Source of the DNA: Pseudophaeomoniella oleicola
Taxonomy: Eukaryota; Ascomycota; Eurotiomycetes; Phaeomoniellales; Phaeomoniellaceae
DNA length: 64,000 nt
Assembly: GCA_003868215.1 (NCBI GenBank)
Contig: QWDQ01000042.1
Location: 124,001-188,000 of the forward strand
Direction of reading: 5' to 3'
Shown here: positions 54,279 through 64,000 of the stretch, piece after piece
Position numbering within the stretch: position 1 is the stretch's first letter
How the letters are laid out: each line of letters starts with the position of its first letter
Notes under the pieces: model-generated
Seen by the model: only the letters and a program-made list of their open reading frames with translations
What the model was told of the DNA's origin: nothing
Databases searched by the model: none
Position numbers and translations under genes: made by a program

Positions 54279-56033
54279 TTACGCATAGTCTCCAAAATTG
54301 TGTAATGAAATATCCATCCTGTCTTTCACAGATGGACTTTCAACCTCCTGGTGTTGCTGCCCCGATCCTCTATGGTTGCCATTGAAGACCGGCACATCAG
54401 CCTCTCCATTTGTGGCTGGAACAATACGTCCTCCTCCTGTCAAAGCCACACCATTTGCAGCCATTTCGATCTGATCTTTGCCAGCAAAGCCATGAAAGAC
54501 GGCCTCCCTTGCTTTGTCCATGGCTTTCAACTTACGTCCTTCTCCGCGGACCTTTTCGAGATGCTCAAAATAACCTTCGGTGACCGGAGTGATGTAGGAA
54601 CCACAGAACACGCCGATCTCAAACTTCTTGGGTGTATCTTCTATGTTCTTGGGCGCTGCCTCAGCACATGCCTCGTTCAGGTCTTCTAATGTCTGGAAGA
54701 TGACACTATCTGCCCCGATGTGCTTTGCAATAGCCGCGGGATCTCGGTTATGCGCAACGAGCTCTTGAGGAGATGCGAGATCGATTCCATAAATGTGAGC
54801 ATGAGTGATGGGCGGAGCACAACTTGCAAAATGGACCTTTCGTGCACCAGCTTCCCTTGCCATGGTCACGATCTCTCGACTGGTCGTGCCTCGTACAATG
54901 CTGTCATCCACAAGCAACACGTTCCTTCCAGCAAATTCTGTTGTCATGGCGTTTAATTTCCGTCTGACACCCTTCTGTCTCGCCGTCTGCTCCGGCATAA
55001 TGAAAGTTCTAAAAATGTATCGATTCTTCACAAACCCTTGGCAGAATTCCTTGTTTAGATATTGTGCAACATTGGAAGCCGAAGTAACCGACGTCTCTGG
55101 GATAGGTATAACGACATCGATGTCCTCAATTTCTTTCGGTCCCAATGCTTTCAAAATTCTCTGGGCCAGTTTGTCTCCCATTCTTTGTCTGCTCCTGTAC
55201 ACGCTGATACCATCGATGACCGAATCAGGCCGTGCAAAATAGACATATTCGAATATATCTGGCGCATATGCTTTTCTCGGAATGACCTGCCTGAAGACTG
55301 GTTCATGGCCCTTCTGGATGATAACGGCCTCACCGGGTTTGATATCCCGAAAGTTAGTAAATCTAAGCTGATTGAGTGCAACGGATTCGGAAGCCATCAT
55401 ATAGTCCTTTCCTTTCCCATCTTCCGAGACACGTTCACCAAGTACCAACGGCCTGATACCGTAGGCATCTCGGAAGCCAATGATACCAAAACCGGCGAGC
55501 ATTGCAGTGCAAGCCCATCCACCTTCACACCTTTCATACACTCTGGTCAAAGCGGAGAATATATCTTCTTGGTTGACACGAGCCTTTTTCGTCTCGTTTA
55601 ACTCGTTTGCCAAAACATTGAGCATGAGTTCGCTATCGCTATCGGTATTGATATGCCTATGCGCTTCATAATCGAGATAGTGTTTGAGCTGCGGCGCATT
55701 GATGAGGTTCCCATTGTGAGCAAAAGTTATTCCGTATGGACTGTTGACGTAGAATGGCTGTGCCTCGGCATTGGCACTACTGCCGGCTGTGGGATATCTG
55801 AGATGGCCGACGCCCATAAATCCTGGAAGATCCGCAACTCGGGAGCCATCGTTGAAAACCCTTGCAGCCATACCGTTCCCTTTACATTGGTATATGCGAC
55901 CGCCTGAGGCACAAGTAGCGATCCCACAGGCATCTTGACCGCGATGCTGTAACAAGTACAGTGCCTCATGCAGTTCAGCCGCGGCAGTCACTGCCGATGG
56001 TTCAGCAAGGATGAGGGCAAGAATACCACACAT
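54279..56033 (-). CDS. ADE4: Amidophosphoribosyltransferase
   Basis: This is the first enzyme of de novo purine synthesis; it transfers glutamine-derived ammonia to PRPP to give 5-phosphoribosylamine. A single exon of 584 residues starts at the ATG at 56033, so that after Met removal Cys2 is the class II amidotransferase nucleophile (MCGILALI); frame extension to 56054 lacks an ATG. Other landmarks are [22 protein letters not shown], the PRPP loop [18 protein letters not shown] and [16 protein letters not shown]. The C-terminal 60 residues are a variable linker. Enzymes of this group are normally feedback-inhibited by AMP and GMP. It shares a 1.4-kb divergent upstream region with the cytosine methyltransferase gene. 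Confidence 0.97.
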   Translation of the reverse strand: MCGILALILAEPSAVTAAAELHEALYLLQHRGQDACGIATCASGGRIYQCKGNGMAARVFNDGSRVADLPGFMGVGHLRYPTAGSSANAEAQPFYVNSPYGITFAHNGNLINAPQLKHYLDYEAHRHINTDSDSELMLNVLANELNETKKARVNQEDIFSALTRVYERCEGGWACTAMLAGFGIIGFRDAYGIRPLVLGERVSEDGKGKDYMMASESVALNQLRFTNFRDIKPGEAVIIQKGHEPVFRQVIPRKAYAPDIFEYVYFARPDSVIDGISVYRSRQRMGDKLAQRILKALGPKEIEDIDVVIPIPETSVTSASNVAQYLNKEFCQGFVKNRYIFRTFIMPEQTARQKGVRRKLNAMTTEFAGRNVLLVDDSIVRGTTSREIVTMAREAGARKVHFASCAPPITHAHIYGIDLASPQELVAHNRDPAAIAKHIGADSVIFQTLEDLNEACAEAAPKNIEDTPKKFEIGVFCGSYITPVTEGYFEHLEKVRGEGRKLKAMDKAREAVFHGFAGKDQIEMAANGVALTGGGRIVPATNGEADVPVFNGNHRGSGQQHQEVESPSVKDRMDISLHNFGDYA

Positions 56034-57427
56034 TGTGATTGGACTATGAAGCAATCACGTCAGCTCGGTCACACCCTTGACAGGTTCAGAATGCGCCACG
56101 AATTGGTAGAGGGATCAGATTAGAAGGTTATCCGCAAGTATGAATCTCGGAAGTCTAACATCTAAAATAACAAAAGTTGTTCATCACAGAAGCAGATAAC
56201 ATGAGCGCGAGAGTCGCAACACGACGTACCTGAATTATATCACCCTGTAGCGCTATCCGACCGAATAGACGACTTCCTGGGCTTGCTGTTGAGGAACGAA
56301 GGTAGGAGGAAAGAAGACGAAGAAGTAGGCTCATCCAGGAAGGGTCAGGTAAGGAACGGTGTATGTCCAGATAGGACAGGTGCTGGAGAAGGAGCCTAGA
56401 TAGGATGGGGACATCTTGAGTTGAATTCTTTAGGGACGTCTCTGGAGGATTGTCAGTGAGTGATATTTGAATTGTCCCACAGGCGCCGCGAGTCGCGAGA
56501 ACCGGAGGACCCCCACTTCGCGCCTCTTTTTTTTCCTACTGTTTGACCAATGCCGCTTATCCAAAGAAAATCAACTTCTCCAAATCGTGCGGCTATATTA
56601 GTAAGGCAGGCGAGGGTAGGCGAGGGCACGGTCTTTTTCCTTCGATAACCGATTTGTCACCACTAGACTGCTTTGGGACTCTATGATAGTGACCGCCACC
56701 TATCTCAACATCAATCAAAAGAACGACAACCTCACTTCTCACTTCTCATTTTATCATATTCACTCCTTTGACAATTGGAATTGTTTCCTTATCCGCCTAA
56801 CATGACTGTGCACTAAGGCACCTCTGTAAATATATGCTGGCGCAGGCATATCTCTCGCTTTGCTCATTCATAACCACGTTCTCTCGCACAGTCCTCTTTT
56901 ACAGATGCATTTGGTGTCTCTGCATTGTGAAACTTGTTCCAGTTGTAACCTGTTGCTGCAGCAAACCTGTAACCCTCTTTCATTCCACACATTAACACCA
57001 TAGACACACAAAGCAGCCTCTTTGATCATGACTGATTGCCTGTCCTTCCTCATACAAGTCACTATCTTCTCACACGAACAAGAACAATAACAATCAGTCT
57101 ATCCCATTTTCTCATTCAAGTGCCCTCAAATTGTTTGATGACTTCGTTCTCCTTTTTGACAGGTATCTTCTTCTTGACTTTCACAATTCTCTCGTCTCCT
57201 ACTTCAGCGAACGGAACTCTTGATCTCTTTCAAATCAACAGTATCAGACAGCCCCCTCTCTGATCTCACTTTGCAGACTCTGAACCTCATCTCTCCTCAA
57301 ACGTCGCTCTGTTCAAGCCCCCAACTCATTTCAGACCGCGTTACTCCATCAATCATATCCACCTCCAGCTCTCAAAAGCTCAGCCCTCGAACAGATCAAC
57401 CCGGCTCCTTTTCTGCCTTTTTCAAAG
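56034..57427. other. Divergent promoter region of ADE4 and the DNA methyltransferase
   Basis: 1.4 kb. The right half (56680-57420) is CT-rich on the plus strand, like many fungal leaders, and includes an upstream ORF at 57138-57263. No TATA box is clear on either side. Confidence 0.5.
57138..57263 (+). other. Upstream ORF in the DNA methyltransferase leader
   Basis: A 41-codon frame starting MTSFSFLTGIFFLTFTILSS, hydrophobic like a signal peptide, lies 165 bp before the methyltransferase ATG in the same CT-rich leader. If the leader is transcribed it would be translated first and could lower expression of the main frame. It could also be a tiny secreted peptide gene, which is less likely given its position. 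Confidence 0.35.
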
Positions 57428-59404
57428 ATGGCACCAATCGTGATCGACGACTCCGATCATGCTTTAGATGATTTCGTCCAGATCACAATTGAAGATAGCG
57501 ACTTAGAAGAGGTCGAAGGTCCGGGGAGTTTCGTTGACATTGATTCCGACGTGGGATCCGTCATCTTTGTCAATGACTTTGACGAATCACCGGCCTCCAT
57601 GATACACGATGCCCAGGGAGTCGACGTGGGTGCAACCTCAATTCCTGGCAACGGTGTCCTGGGCAGCTCACAGAAGCGCAAACGATGCGCAAGTGACGAC
57701 AATATTCTTCGTCAAGGTATCCCGTCTACGATGACTGACGAAGAGTTTGATGACTTCATGTCCCGAGAGAGTCTCATTTCTTTCAGCTCTGTTCTGCATG
57801 ATATCAGCCAAGAGAGCGGATATGTGACCCATATCAACTTGAAGCCCAGAAAAACCGTGGAATTGCGCGATGGTACCTTTCTTTATATCACTCGGATTCT
57901 CAACACTGAACAGGGAATAAAGTTAAGGGGACGGCTGTTGATTCTTCAGAACCGTTACGCTTCTATGCTTCCGAAGTGTAAAGGAGAGGTTCTTTGGAAA
58001 GTAGATATTTATACTCAACATCAGCAAAAACCCCGCGTTATTATGCAGCAAACGATCGACATTGAGGAGATTAAATGCGTACGAAAAGTTATCTTTACGA
58101 ATACTGTTCTCCCAATGGTCTCGCGCCAGTCACCACCTCCAGACACTGGCAACGACGTTCTCTACTGTCGGCGTCTGATAGTCCAGACAGACCCCACCAA
58201 AGACACTGTTGTTGAAAGAGCTATTGAGAATCTTCGATCTGAAGAAAGCGATTTGTTCGTTGCAGTAGCCGAAGACATACTCCGAACAGCATGGCGCGGT
58301 CTTACAACCCTGAACGGATCAGACGTAAAGGCTACACATCAAAGATATACGATTGGTGACTGCTTTTGCGGTTGCGGCGGCGTGTCAAGAGGTGCAAAAC
58401 AAGCTGGTCTTTCTGTCAAGTTTGGGTTCGACATGGATAAGGCTGCTATGGCTTCGTATCGAGCAAATTTTGCTCAGGATGGAACCATAGGCTTTCAGCT
58501 TGACGTCTCAAAGTTTCTCGATATCGTTGGTCCGGCCTTCAGGGTTGATATACTGCACCTTTCTCCACCCTGTCAGCCTTATTCAGCGGCTCATACAACG
58601 AGCTTCAATATTCTGAAAGACGAGCAAAACCAGGCTGTACTTTTCTCAACCTGGCATCTTATTGAAAAGCTTAAGCCTCGAATTGTGACTATGGAGGAGA
58701 CGGAGGGTTTATACTGTCGTCATCCGCAATATTTCTACTCTCTTGTTCATACGTTCATGGCACACGGGTACTCGGTCAAATGGAAGATAGTTAACACTTA
58801 TCACTACGGAGTTCCGCAAAGCCGTAGAAGGATCTACCTTTTCGCCGCAGGCCCAGGCGAAAGGTTGCCATCCTTTCCTGATCCGACACACGGCGAAGGG
58901 CCTGGTCTTCAGCCTTTTCGTACGATTGCAGACACAATCTACAACATTCCTCGAGATGCTACACATCATGACACGCGCATGGTGTTCAGAGATGGTCCGA
59001 GAACACCTTACCCTCCTAATCGACCAGCATTCACTCTCACCTGCGGCGGTGGTGAGAACAACTACCATCCATCCGGTAGACGTCGGTACACAGTTCGCGA
59101 GATGGCTGCTCTTCAGACCTTTCCGCACCATCATTCCTTTGCAGACAACAACAAAACGGCCGCCAGCCGTCAAATTGGCAACGCAGTTCCTCCTCGTTTA
59201 GCTGAGGTTTTCTTACGTGCATGCGTTGAGTCTCTCATGGTTTTTGACAGAGCTGAGATGACCAAGTTAGGCCATACCCCCACACCGTTAGAGTCTAGCC
59301 CTTCATCAACAACCGAGTCTTCAGACGAATCCTCGGCTTCTCTATCGCCTCTCCAACGGTCTGGGTCAGGAAATTCGGCTGATGATTACATCCTGCTTGA
59401 CTAA
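57428..59404 (+). CDS. RID/DmtA-type DNA cytosine C5-methyltransferase
   Basis: A single exon of 658 residues. The N-terminus is acidic. Residues about 140-230 recall a degenerate BAH domain (RDGTFLYITRI). The methyltransferase domain starts near 308. Motif I is GDCFCGCGGVSRGAKQAG. Motif IV is SPPCQPYSAAHT with catalytic Cys382. Motif VI is MEETEGL, with Glu-Glu-Thr (423-425) where classical enzymes have ENV. Motif VIII is PQSRRRIYLF and motif X is ASRQIGNAVPP. Loss of ENV in favour of an E-x-T form marks the fungal RID/Masc1/DmtA clade, which is required for repeat-induced point mutation or premeiotic methylation and for sexual development in several ascomycetes. Length fits DmtA (about 620) better than Neurospora RID (about 845). 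All catalytic motifs look intact. The ATG at 57428 is preceded by a C- and T-rich leader. Confidence 0.94.
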   Translation: MAPIVIDDSDHALDDFVQITIEDSDLEEVEGPGSFVDIDSDVGSVIFVNDFDESPASMIHDAQGVDVGATSIPGNGVLGSSQKRKRCASDDNILRQGIPSTMTDEEFDDFMSRESLISFSSVLHDISQESGYVTHINLKPRKTVELRDGTFLYITRILNTEQGIKLRGRLLILQNRYASMLPKCKGEVLWKVDIYTQHQQKPRVIMQQTIDIEEIKCVRKVIFTNTVLPMVSRQSPPPDTGNDVLYCRRLIVQTDPTKDTVVERAIENLRSEESDLFVAVAEDILRTAWRGLTTLNGSDVKATHQRYTIGDCFCGCGGVSRGAKQAGLSVKFGFDMDKAAMASYRANFAQDGTIGFQLDVSKFLDIVGPAFRVDILHLSPPCQPYSAAHTTSFNILKDEQNQAVLFSTWHLIEKLKPRIVTMEETEGLYCRHPQYFYSLVHTFMAHGYSVKWKIVNTYHYGVPQSRRRIYLFAAGPGERLPSFPDPTHGEGPGLQPFRTIADTIYNIPRDATHHDTRMVFRDGPRTPYPPNRPAFTLTCGGGENNYHPSGRRRYTVREMAALQTFPHHHSFADNNKTAASRQIGNAVPPRLAEVFLRACVESLMVFDRAEMTKLGHTPTPLESSPSSTTESSDESSASLSPLQRSGSGNSADDYILLD

Positions 59405-60632
59405 GATGACCATCACAAGTATCCTGCCATCATCAAGGGAATTGAACGAGTGTCGGTGCCACTACGATGTGGCTGTTTCATTCGACCAGCTGATTCAAAG
59501 CGCAGCTGAAGTCCAGTTATAGCAAGCTTTTCCTCACGGCCTACTTTCCTACACCTGTGTTCCCACCACAGCAAATGGCTTGGACGTCGAGCCCAGGCTC
59601 TTCACTTCTGTAGCTCTGTCGACATTTCCTGGAATCCGTCGCTCTGCGCTCATGAAAGACACTACCCTCGTTAGCACAAGAGACCGGCCTGTTAAGCATT
59701 TCTGTGCGCCTTATGCCTTTAAAATTTCCGAGTATCTTGGGTTCCACCAAATTTCCTTCGCCCCTCTTGTACGAATAGCTAGGTACCTAGCTGGACAGCT
59801 ACCTACTTTGACACCCCATTTTCCATTTCCCATCAAAGCCCCAACTCAGAAAGGTCGTGTTAGGTTTCGCACAAGCTCGAATTGATCGCGCTACAACGAT
59901 CTTAGAGATCAATCCATGTTCTCATCTTTTTGCCTTCTCATTTCCAAATTGCCGTTCTCGTTTCTTAGGCGCTTGCATTTAAACATCCCAGCTCAGATAC
60001 ATAGGTACCTACCTACCTGTCTCTCCGTCATAACTGTCAGTCAAAAATCTGACAGCGCAGAGTAAAAGGTAGGTTAGGTTAGGTAGATCACAATCAACGC
60101 AAATCAGATTCAATACCAGCAGCACTGTTCATCTCTTGTCTTCTCTACTCTAAGGGCTCATGATAGACGGAAGGCACATATACATGGATACCTTTTCTAC
60201 GTTAATGACTGGCCCATTATTTTGACAAGTCTATCTACGTAGGTCCATATTCAACGTGCCCATCCATCTAAAATGCTTGAACCACCACGAGAGGAGATGG
60301 AAAAGGAATGAAGAGAAACAGGTAGATACACGATGGATACACAAGACTCATCTCTCTCTTTGTCTCTACTCTAGTAGTCAAAGGAGAAGAGGAAGCAACG
60401 AAGCAAGAACCTGATATGATAGAAACTAGCTCGCTCGCTCTATCTGCTACAAAACACCACCATCAATTCACAGCTCTCGTACAGAAGAAGCAAAGAGTCT
60501 GCAGTAACCCAGCTCAGCCTATGGGTATGATAACTCCTGCTCAATCGGGGGATTACAAGATATGTAGTAGGGCGTAGGAAATACATGCATACACTTTCTT
60601 AGGTTCCAATGACTCGGACTTCCTCCTATGGT
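59405..60632. other. Convergent intergenic (1.2 kb)
   Basis: No gene is recognised. Several copies of short TAGGTACCTA/ACCTACCT words occur (59785-59810, 60000-60020, 60068-60085). These are common in fungal intergenic DNA. Confidence 0.45.
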
Positions 60633-62262
60633 TCAGAGATCGATGTCTTGCATCTCGGCACCTTCGCCTGCTCCTTTCTTGCCGTCGTTGTCGTCGTCGG
60701 AGTCATCTTCACTTTCGACGTCTGCTTCTTTGGCTTTCCCATTAGGTTTCGGTCGGTCAGCTAAGCCCACATCCTTGGCTGCTTCGAGTTCCTTGTCTGC
60801 TCTGTCTTCTCTTTCCTTTTCAGTCTCCGTGTCCGCGTCATCGCTCTCATCTTCTTGTTCGTCGCTCCCGTCATCTTCGTCGTCGTCTTCATGCCGAGTA
60901 TCCTTGGGTGGCGGCGTAGGAGGAACTTCTGGACCTGGACCACCGTCTTCGACACCTTCGGGTACCTCTGCTGCAGATAGAGCAGATGAACGTCGCTGGA
61001 GGCCTGGGCTAGTGGGGCTCATGGCCATTGGTTTACCCATCCGCTTCTCGAGAGATATTTGCGAGGCGTCGGAGAGATGGAGGTTGGTGTTGGAGACAGA
61101 GGCGGTGGGAAGTTGTTGTATGAACCCTGGAGAGAGAGGCCTCCCAACACCAGGAGTGCTACCTTGTCGCTCAGGTTGAGGGCGTTGCAGTTGTGATGGG
61201 GATTGCGTCGAGGTCGAGGACTGGGACTGGGACTGGGACTGGGACTGGGACTGGGACTGGGACTGGGACTGGGACTGGGACTGGGACTGGGACTGGGACA
61301 TGCTAGGATTGCTGCCTAAAACACGATCTTTGGGGTTTGCGTCAAGGTAATAAGCGCGGACACCAACTAGACGACCTTCACGTTCACATCCCTCAACCCA
61401 CTCCGGCCTCACCACTGGAATGTTCATTTCTCGCGCCTTCTCCCACTCACGACCTCGACCTTCTGTGCAGACGAAATGGGTAGTGTCAATCCTGACAGTC
61501 TCGGTCATCTTGGCACCTATTCTTTGAACGGCGGATGTGAGGCTTTCTTTCAGTGGCTGGGGCATTACACCTGGCGCAACTGTGATACCAGACAGGTCGG
61601 TCATTTTGTGTGTTCGGCATGTGAGAACGGGAGAAGTGTAAGTTCCACCGGTAGTTCGGAGGACGAGGTGGAAGGTGTATTCTGTGTCCACGGCAAGACC
61701 TGAAATCTTTGTCGCAAGCATCTCATGTGGTCTAGGTATGACACCAGCTTTGCTTCCATTGCGGTAGAGCGACAGAGATCTAAGGGTCGACGTCGCAAGC
61801 TCTAAAGGGTCCCATTCCAGGACCAGTGAAGTCTGTGTCGCATTACGCAGGCGAAGAGTCGGCGCTGAAGGCGACCGAAGACCGTAAGTGTTGAGGATTC
61901 GCGTTTGTAGAGACTGGAATGCCGCTGCTGCTTTTCTTTCTGCCTCGAAGTTCTGTTGCACCTCAATGTCGACGATGGATCCAGATGTGATAGAAGGGGG
62001 AAGCAGGATAGATGGGAACTCGATCTAGCAAATTGGTCAGTCTGGTGAACCAAGTATGACGCTATAGCTCGCAATCTCCTCGATAGTCCAGGTAGAAGTA
62101 TCACAGTCTCATGCGCTGGAGATAATCTGCGACAAACGACAACATATCGGCGCATCACAGACATAAATCGCAGACAAAAGGGAAGCTTACCAGTCGTTTG
62201 TCCTCTGTTAGAAGTACAGCGACGCCAGCGTCAACTTTACCAACAGTAAGCGACACAAGCAT
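60633..62262 (-). CDS. CHS5: Exomer core subunit Chs5 (2 exons)
   Basis: Exon 62262-62191 codes MLVSLTVGKVDAGVAVLL and EDKRL. A 166-bp intron (62025-62190, donor GTAAGC, acceptor CTAG) leads to exon 62024-60633, starting IEFPSILLPPSITSGS, for 487 residues. This N-terminal dimerisation segment is followed by FN3 (about 75-160; LVLEWDPL, TEYTFHLVLRT) and BRCT (about 163-255; THFVCTEG, PVVRPEWVEGC), the Chs5 signature. Exomer is a trans-Golgi coat adaptor that exports chitin synthase Chs3-type cargo to the plasma membrane. After BRCT comes a run of about 13 Ser-Gln pairs coded by a GACTGG-type hexanucleotide repeat, then an acidic Asp/Glu-rich C-terminus. ATG and exon 1 are certain by family match. 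Confidence 0.95.
61219..61299. repeat. Hexanucleotide repeat coding (Ser-Gln)n in CHS5
   Basis: About 13.5 units of GGGACT on the plus strand, read as (SQ)n on the minus strand. Being perfect, it is likely polymorphic between strains. Confidence 0.92.
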
Positions 62263-62780
62263 TTTGAATGTATGAAGAAGGAGTCTAGGTCATTAGCACG
62301 TTTGCATCGTAATGGGTTCTTCCAAACAGCCTGGATATCGTGGTCGCTTCAGTATGATATTCAATACCCGTAAGAACTTGGGGAAACCGTAGCGGGAACA
62401 CTCCGCCATGAGGCCAATTCAGGGTCAAGTCACACAAAAGGGGGAGATTTAGCAATCTATCTCAAAGACATCAAAATTTTCACGACTTTGTTGTCATGAA
62501 TGCATATTTGCCATACTTGTACAGGGTATCATATAATCAAAGAGCAAGAAGTAATTGAGCGCCGCGCGTTTCTAGCCAACAAGTGGCCGACCAATTCGGC
62601 ACCTTACACATCCCATCATTGCCAGCACGGCTGAACGTGACGTGGAATACCGCTCCATTGCCCATGTATAAGATGTCCAGTAACTCGCGAGCCAGACAAT
62701 GACACACGCCAGCAGTTCCTTTGTGTGAAAACAAATGGCGGAGTTTCTACACGTCTCCGGCTAGGGGCCGACTTTGTCGC
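62263..62780. other. Intergenic: CHS5 promoter side
   Basis: 518 bp between CHS5 and the 3' end of the basic hypothetical gene. Nothing is recognised. Confidence 0.45.
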
Positions 62781-63743
62781 TCACTTGTCAGATCGACGTG
62801 TCTGATGAAGGTCGCGATACGGTATATAATCTTTATGTGGCTCATGCGGTATTGATCGTGCCGAGAGCTTCGGTTTGAGTGAATCATGAGTCGAGTCTTT
62901 GCCTGGTATGGTATTATGTTTCGTTTTAAATGTTTGAGTAGCTGCTTGACGTGGTTGGAACGGTCCTTCCTGCGGTTTCCCTGCCGTCCCCTGGAACAGC
63001 TTCATCTTACGACTGGTCTTGGTATCTTTACCTCTAGACGTCTGTCCTACAACGTCCTGGAGCATCTCCCATCCAGTCCTTTTACCTGCAGCACCCGATG
63101 ATTTTGCCAGCGACGTCCATTCGTCTTCGTTCACGCGCGAAGTGTGTTTTGGTCTAGTCATTCTCGTAGCGCCTCTAGTATCTGCCGTTGTCGCCGACTC
63201 AGAGGACTGTTCCTCATGTTGATTCTTGCGCCATCGGCGCCTCGCCTTGGCCACTATTGTGTCTATCATGGTTTCCGAGGATTTGTATGTCGCATTTCTG
63301 GAGCGAGTTTCTACCTCGTCGACCAAGAGTCTCGCTTCATGTTTGAGCTGTATGTGCGGTTCTGTCACAACTGCCCTGTTATATATTGAAACTTCGAGGC
63401 TGCCTCTGAGGTCCTCCTTGCCCTCGGCTAAGGCTTTCCCGTCGAGGTCGTAGCCTTTCTCCTTCAGCACTTCTCGTATTGCCTCGGTGATCCTTCGGCG
63501 GATTCGATTGCGAAATACTGCATGCTCATGAGATATCATGGGTATGACCGCCCACCAGAGTCTATCGAGAGGTTGGAATGCAAGTCTGTGTTCTTGGACC
63601 ATACGTTGGAGAGAATATGGGCCCATCAAAACAAGTCGCCTTCCTCCCAAGGGAGTATAAGCAGGGGAATATTTGACCCGAACATATTTCAGACCTTTGA
63701 TCTTGATACCAGTTAAATTCGTTTCTATAGGTACGAGGCGCAT
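62781..63743 (-). CDS. Uncharacterised basic protein with RNR-like motif
   Basis: A single-exon frame of 320 residues starting MRLVPIETNLTGIKIKGLKY. Residues 1-150 look conserved (VRVKYSPAYTPLGGRRLVLM, WWAVIPMISHEHAVFRNRIR). The rest is Lys, Ser and Thr rich and probably disordered. I recall similar unnamed proteins in other Pezizomycotina. The segment FRNRIRRRITEAIREVL resembles the RNR motif of the bacterial-type RNase P protein, but no other support is visible, and fungi generally lack that subunit. With its basic character an RNA-binding, perhaps mitochondrial or ribosomal, role is possible. No function is assigned. The ATG at 63743 is the first in the frame. Confidence 0.7.
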   Translation of the reverse strand: MRLVPIETNLTGIKIKGLKYVRVKYSPAYTPLGGRRLVLMGPYSLQRMVQEHRLAFQPLDRLWWAVIPMISHEHAVFRNRIRRRITEAIREVLKEKGYDLDGKALAEGKEDLRGSLEVSIYNRAVVTEPHIQLKHEARLLVDEVETRSRNATYKSSETMIDTIVAKARRRWRKNQHEEQSSESATTADTRGATRMTRPKHTSRVNEDEWTSLAKSSGAAGKRTGWEMLQDVVGQTSRGKDTKTSRKMKLFQGTAGKPQEGPFQPRQAATQTFKTKHNTIPGKDSTHDSLKPKLSARSIPHEPHKDYIPYRDLHQTRRSDK

Positions 63744-64000
63744 CTCGGTTGATCCTAGAGAAATGGTACTGGCGACCTATACAGTTCGGTGCTGATCATA
63801 CGGTCAGAAGCATTGTCGCCGCTAGGGACCCCAAGACACTGTTGTCTGGGTAAAGCAACTCCCAGCAAATAATTTCCAACTTCCAGTGTGTGCTCTGCGG
63901 AGAATAAGGTGGTCTTTGAAATGGATAGGATGAGGCGTTTTTGGATTATCATGTTCACGGCGAACTCGAGTTGGCAAATCAGAAACGCAAGTTAAGTTAC
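63744..64000. other. Right edge, upstream of the basic protein gene
   Basis: 257 bp to the window end, with no gene recognised. Confidence 0.4.

Overview
The window is nuclear DNA from a filamentous ascomycete (Pezizomycotina; class not resolved). The evidence is short GT-AG introns (mostly 48-62 bp) with CTAAC/CTGAC branch sites, single-gene spacing on both strands, and typical families: a RID/DmtA-type cytosine methyltransferase, a SepA/Bni1 formin, the exomer subunit Chs5, a GH92 mannosidase, fungal FDH and a Clr5-ankyrin protein. I saw no operons, bacterial genes, rRNA, tRNA, CRISPR, or viral or LTR elements.

Layout. 0-11 kb: 3' part of the mitochondrial tRNA-modification GTPase MSS1/MnmE, a secreted GH92 mannosidase (-) and a 1799-residue formin (-). 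11.6-23 kb: a small one-TM protein, formate dehydrogenase with a mitochondrial-type presequence and a probable 722-bp leader intron, a seven-TM receptor-like protein with a long cytosolic tail, and a 67-residue MGxxxSC protein. 24-38.7 kb: a more accessory stretch with a FAD monooxygenase, an ankyrin array whose upstream Clr5 exon has an in-frame stop, a doubtful small TM gene, a DUF2235/Tle1-like hydrolase, a proline-rich glycine-zipper protein and an F-box protein. 39-46.4 kb: an amidase in six exons, a 3.7-kb gene-poor stretch with low-complexity DNA and a set of hairpin repeats, and a cysteine-rich single-pass surface protein. 46.8-64 kb: a membrane-anchored aldehyde dehydrogenase, a HhH-GPD DNA glycosylase, ADE4, the cytosine methyltransferase, CHS5 and an uncharacterised basic protein.

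Most genes are unrelated housekeeping or lifestyle functions, and no biosynthetic cluster is apparent. The possible functional themes are genome defence or DNA modification (methyltransferase at 57.4 kb, split-domain glycosylase at 49.6-52.0 kb), polar growth and cell wall (formin, Chs5, cysteine-rich surface protein), and an accessory signalling or self-recognition flavour at 26-34 kb (Clr5-ankyrin, small TM protein, DUF2235).

The least explained signals are three hairpin repeats with compensatory stem changes (42.47-42.65 kb), a palindromic motif present three times plus one half-site copy in one intergenic region (30.07-30.72 kb), and the stop codon at the conserved Clr5 tryptophan. Exon models were made by eye from splice signals and frame continuity.
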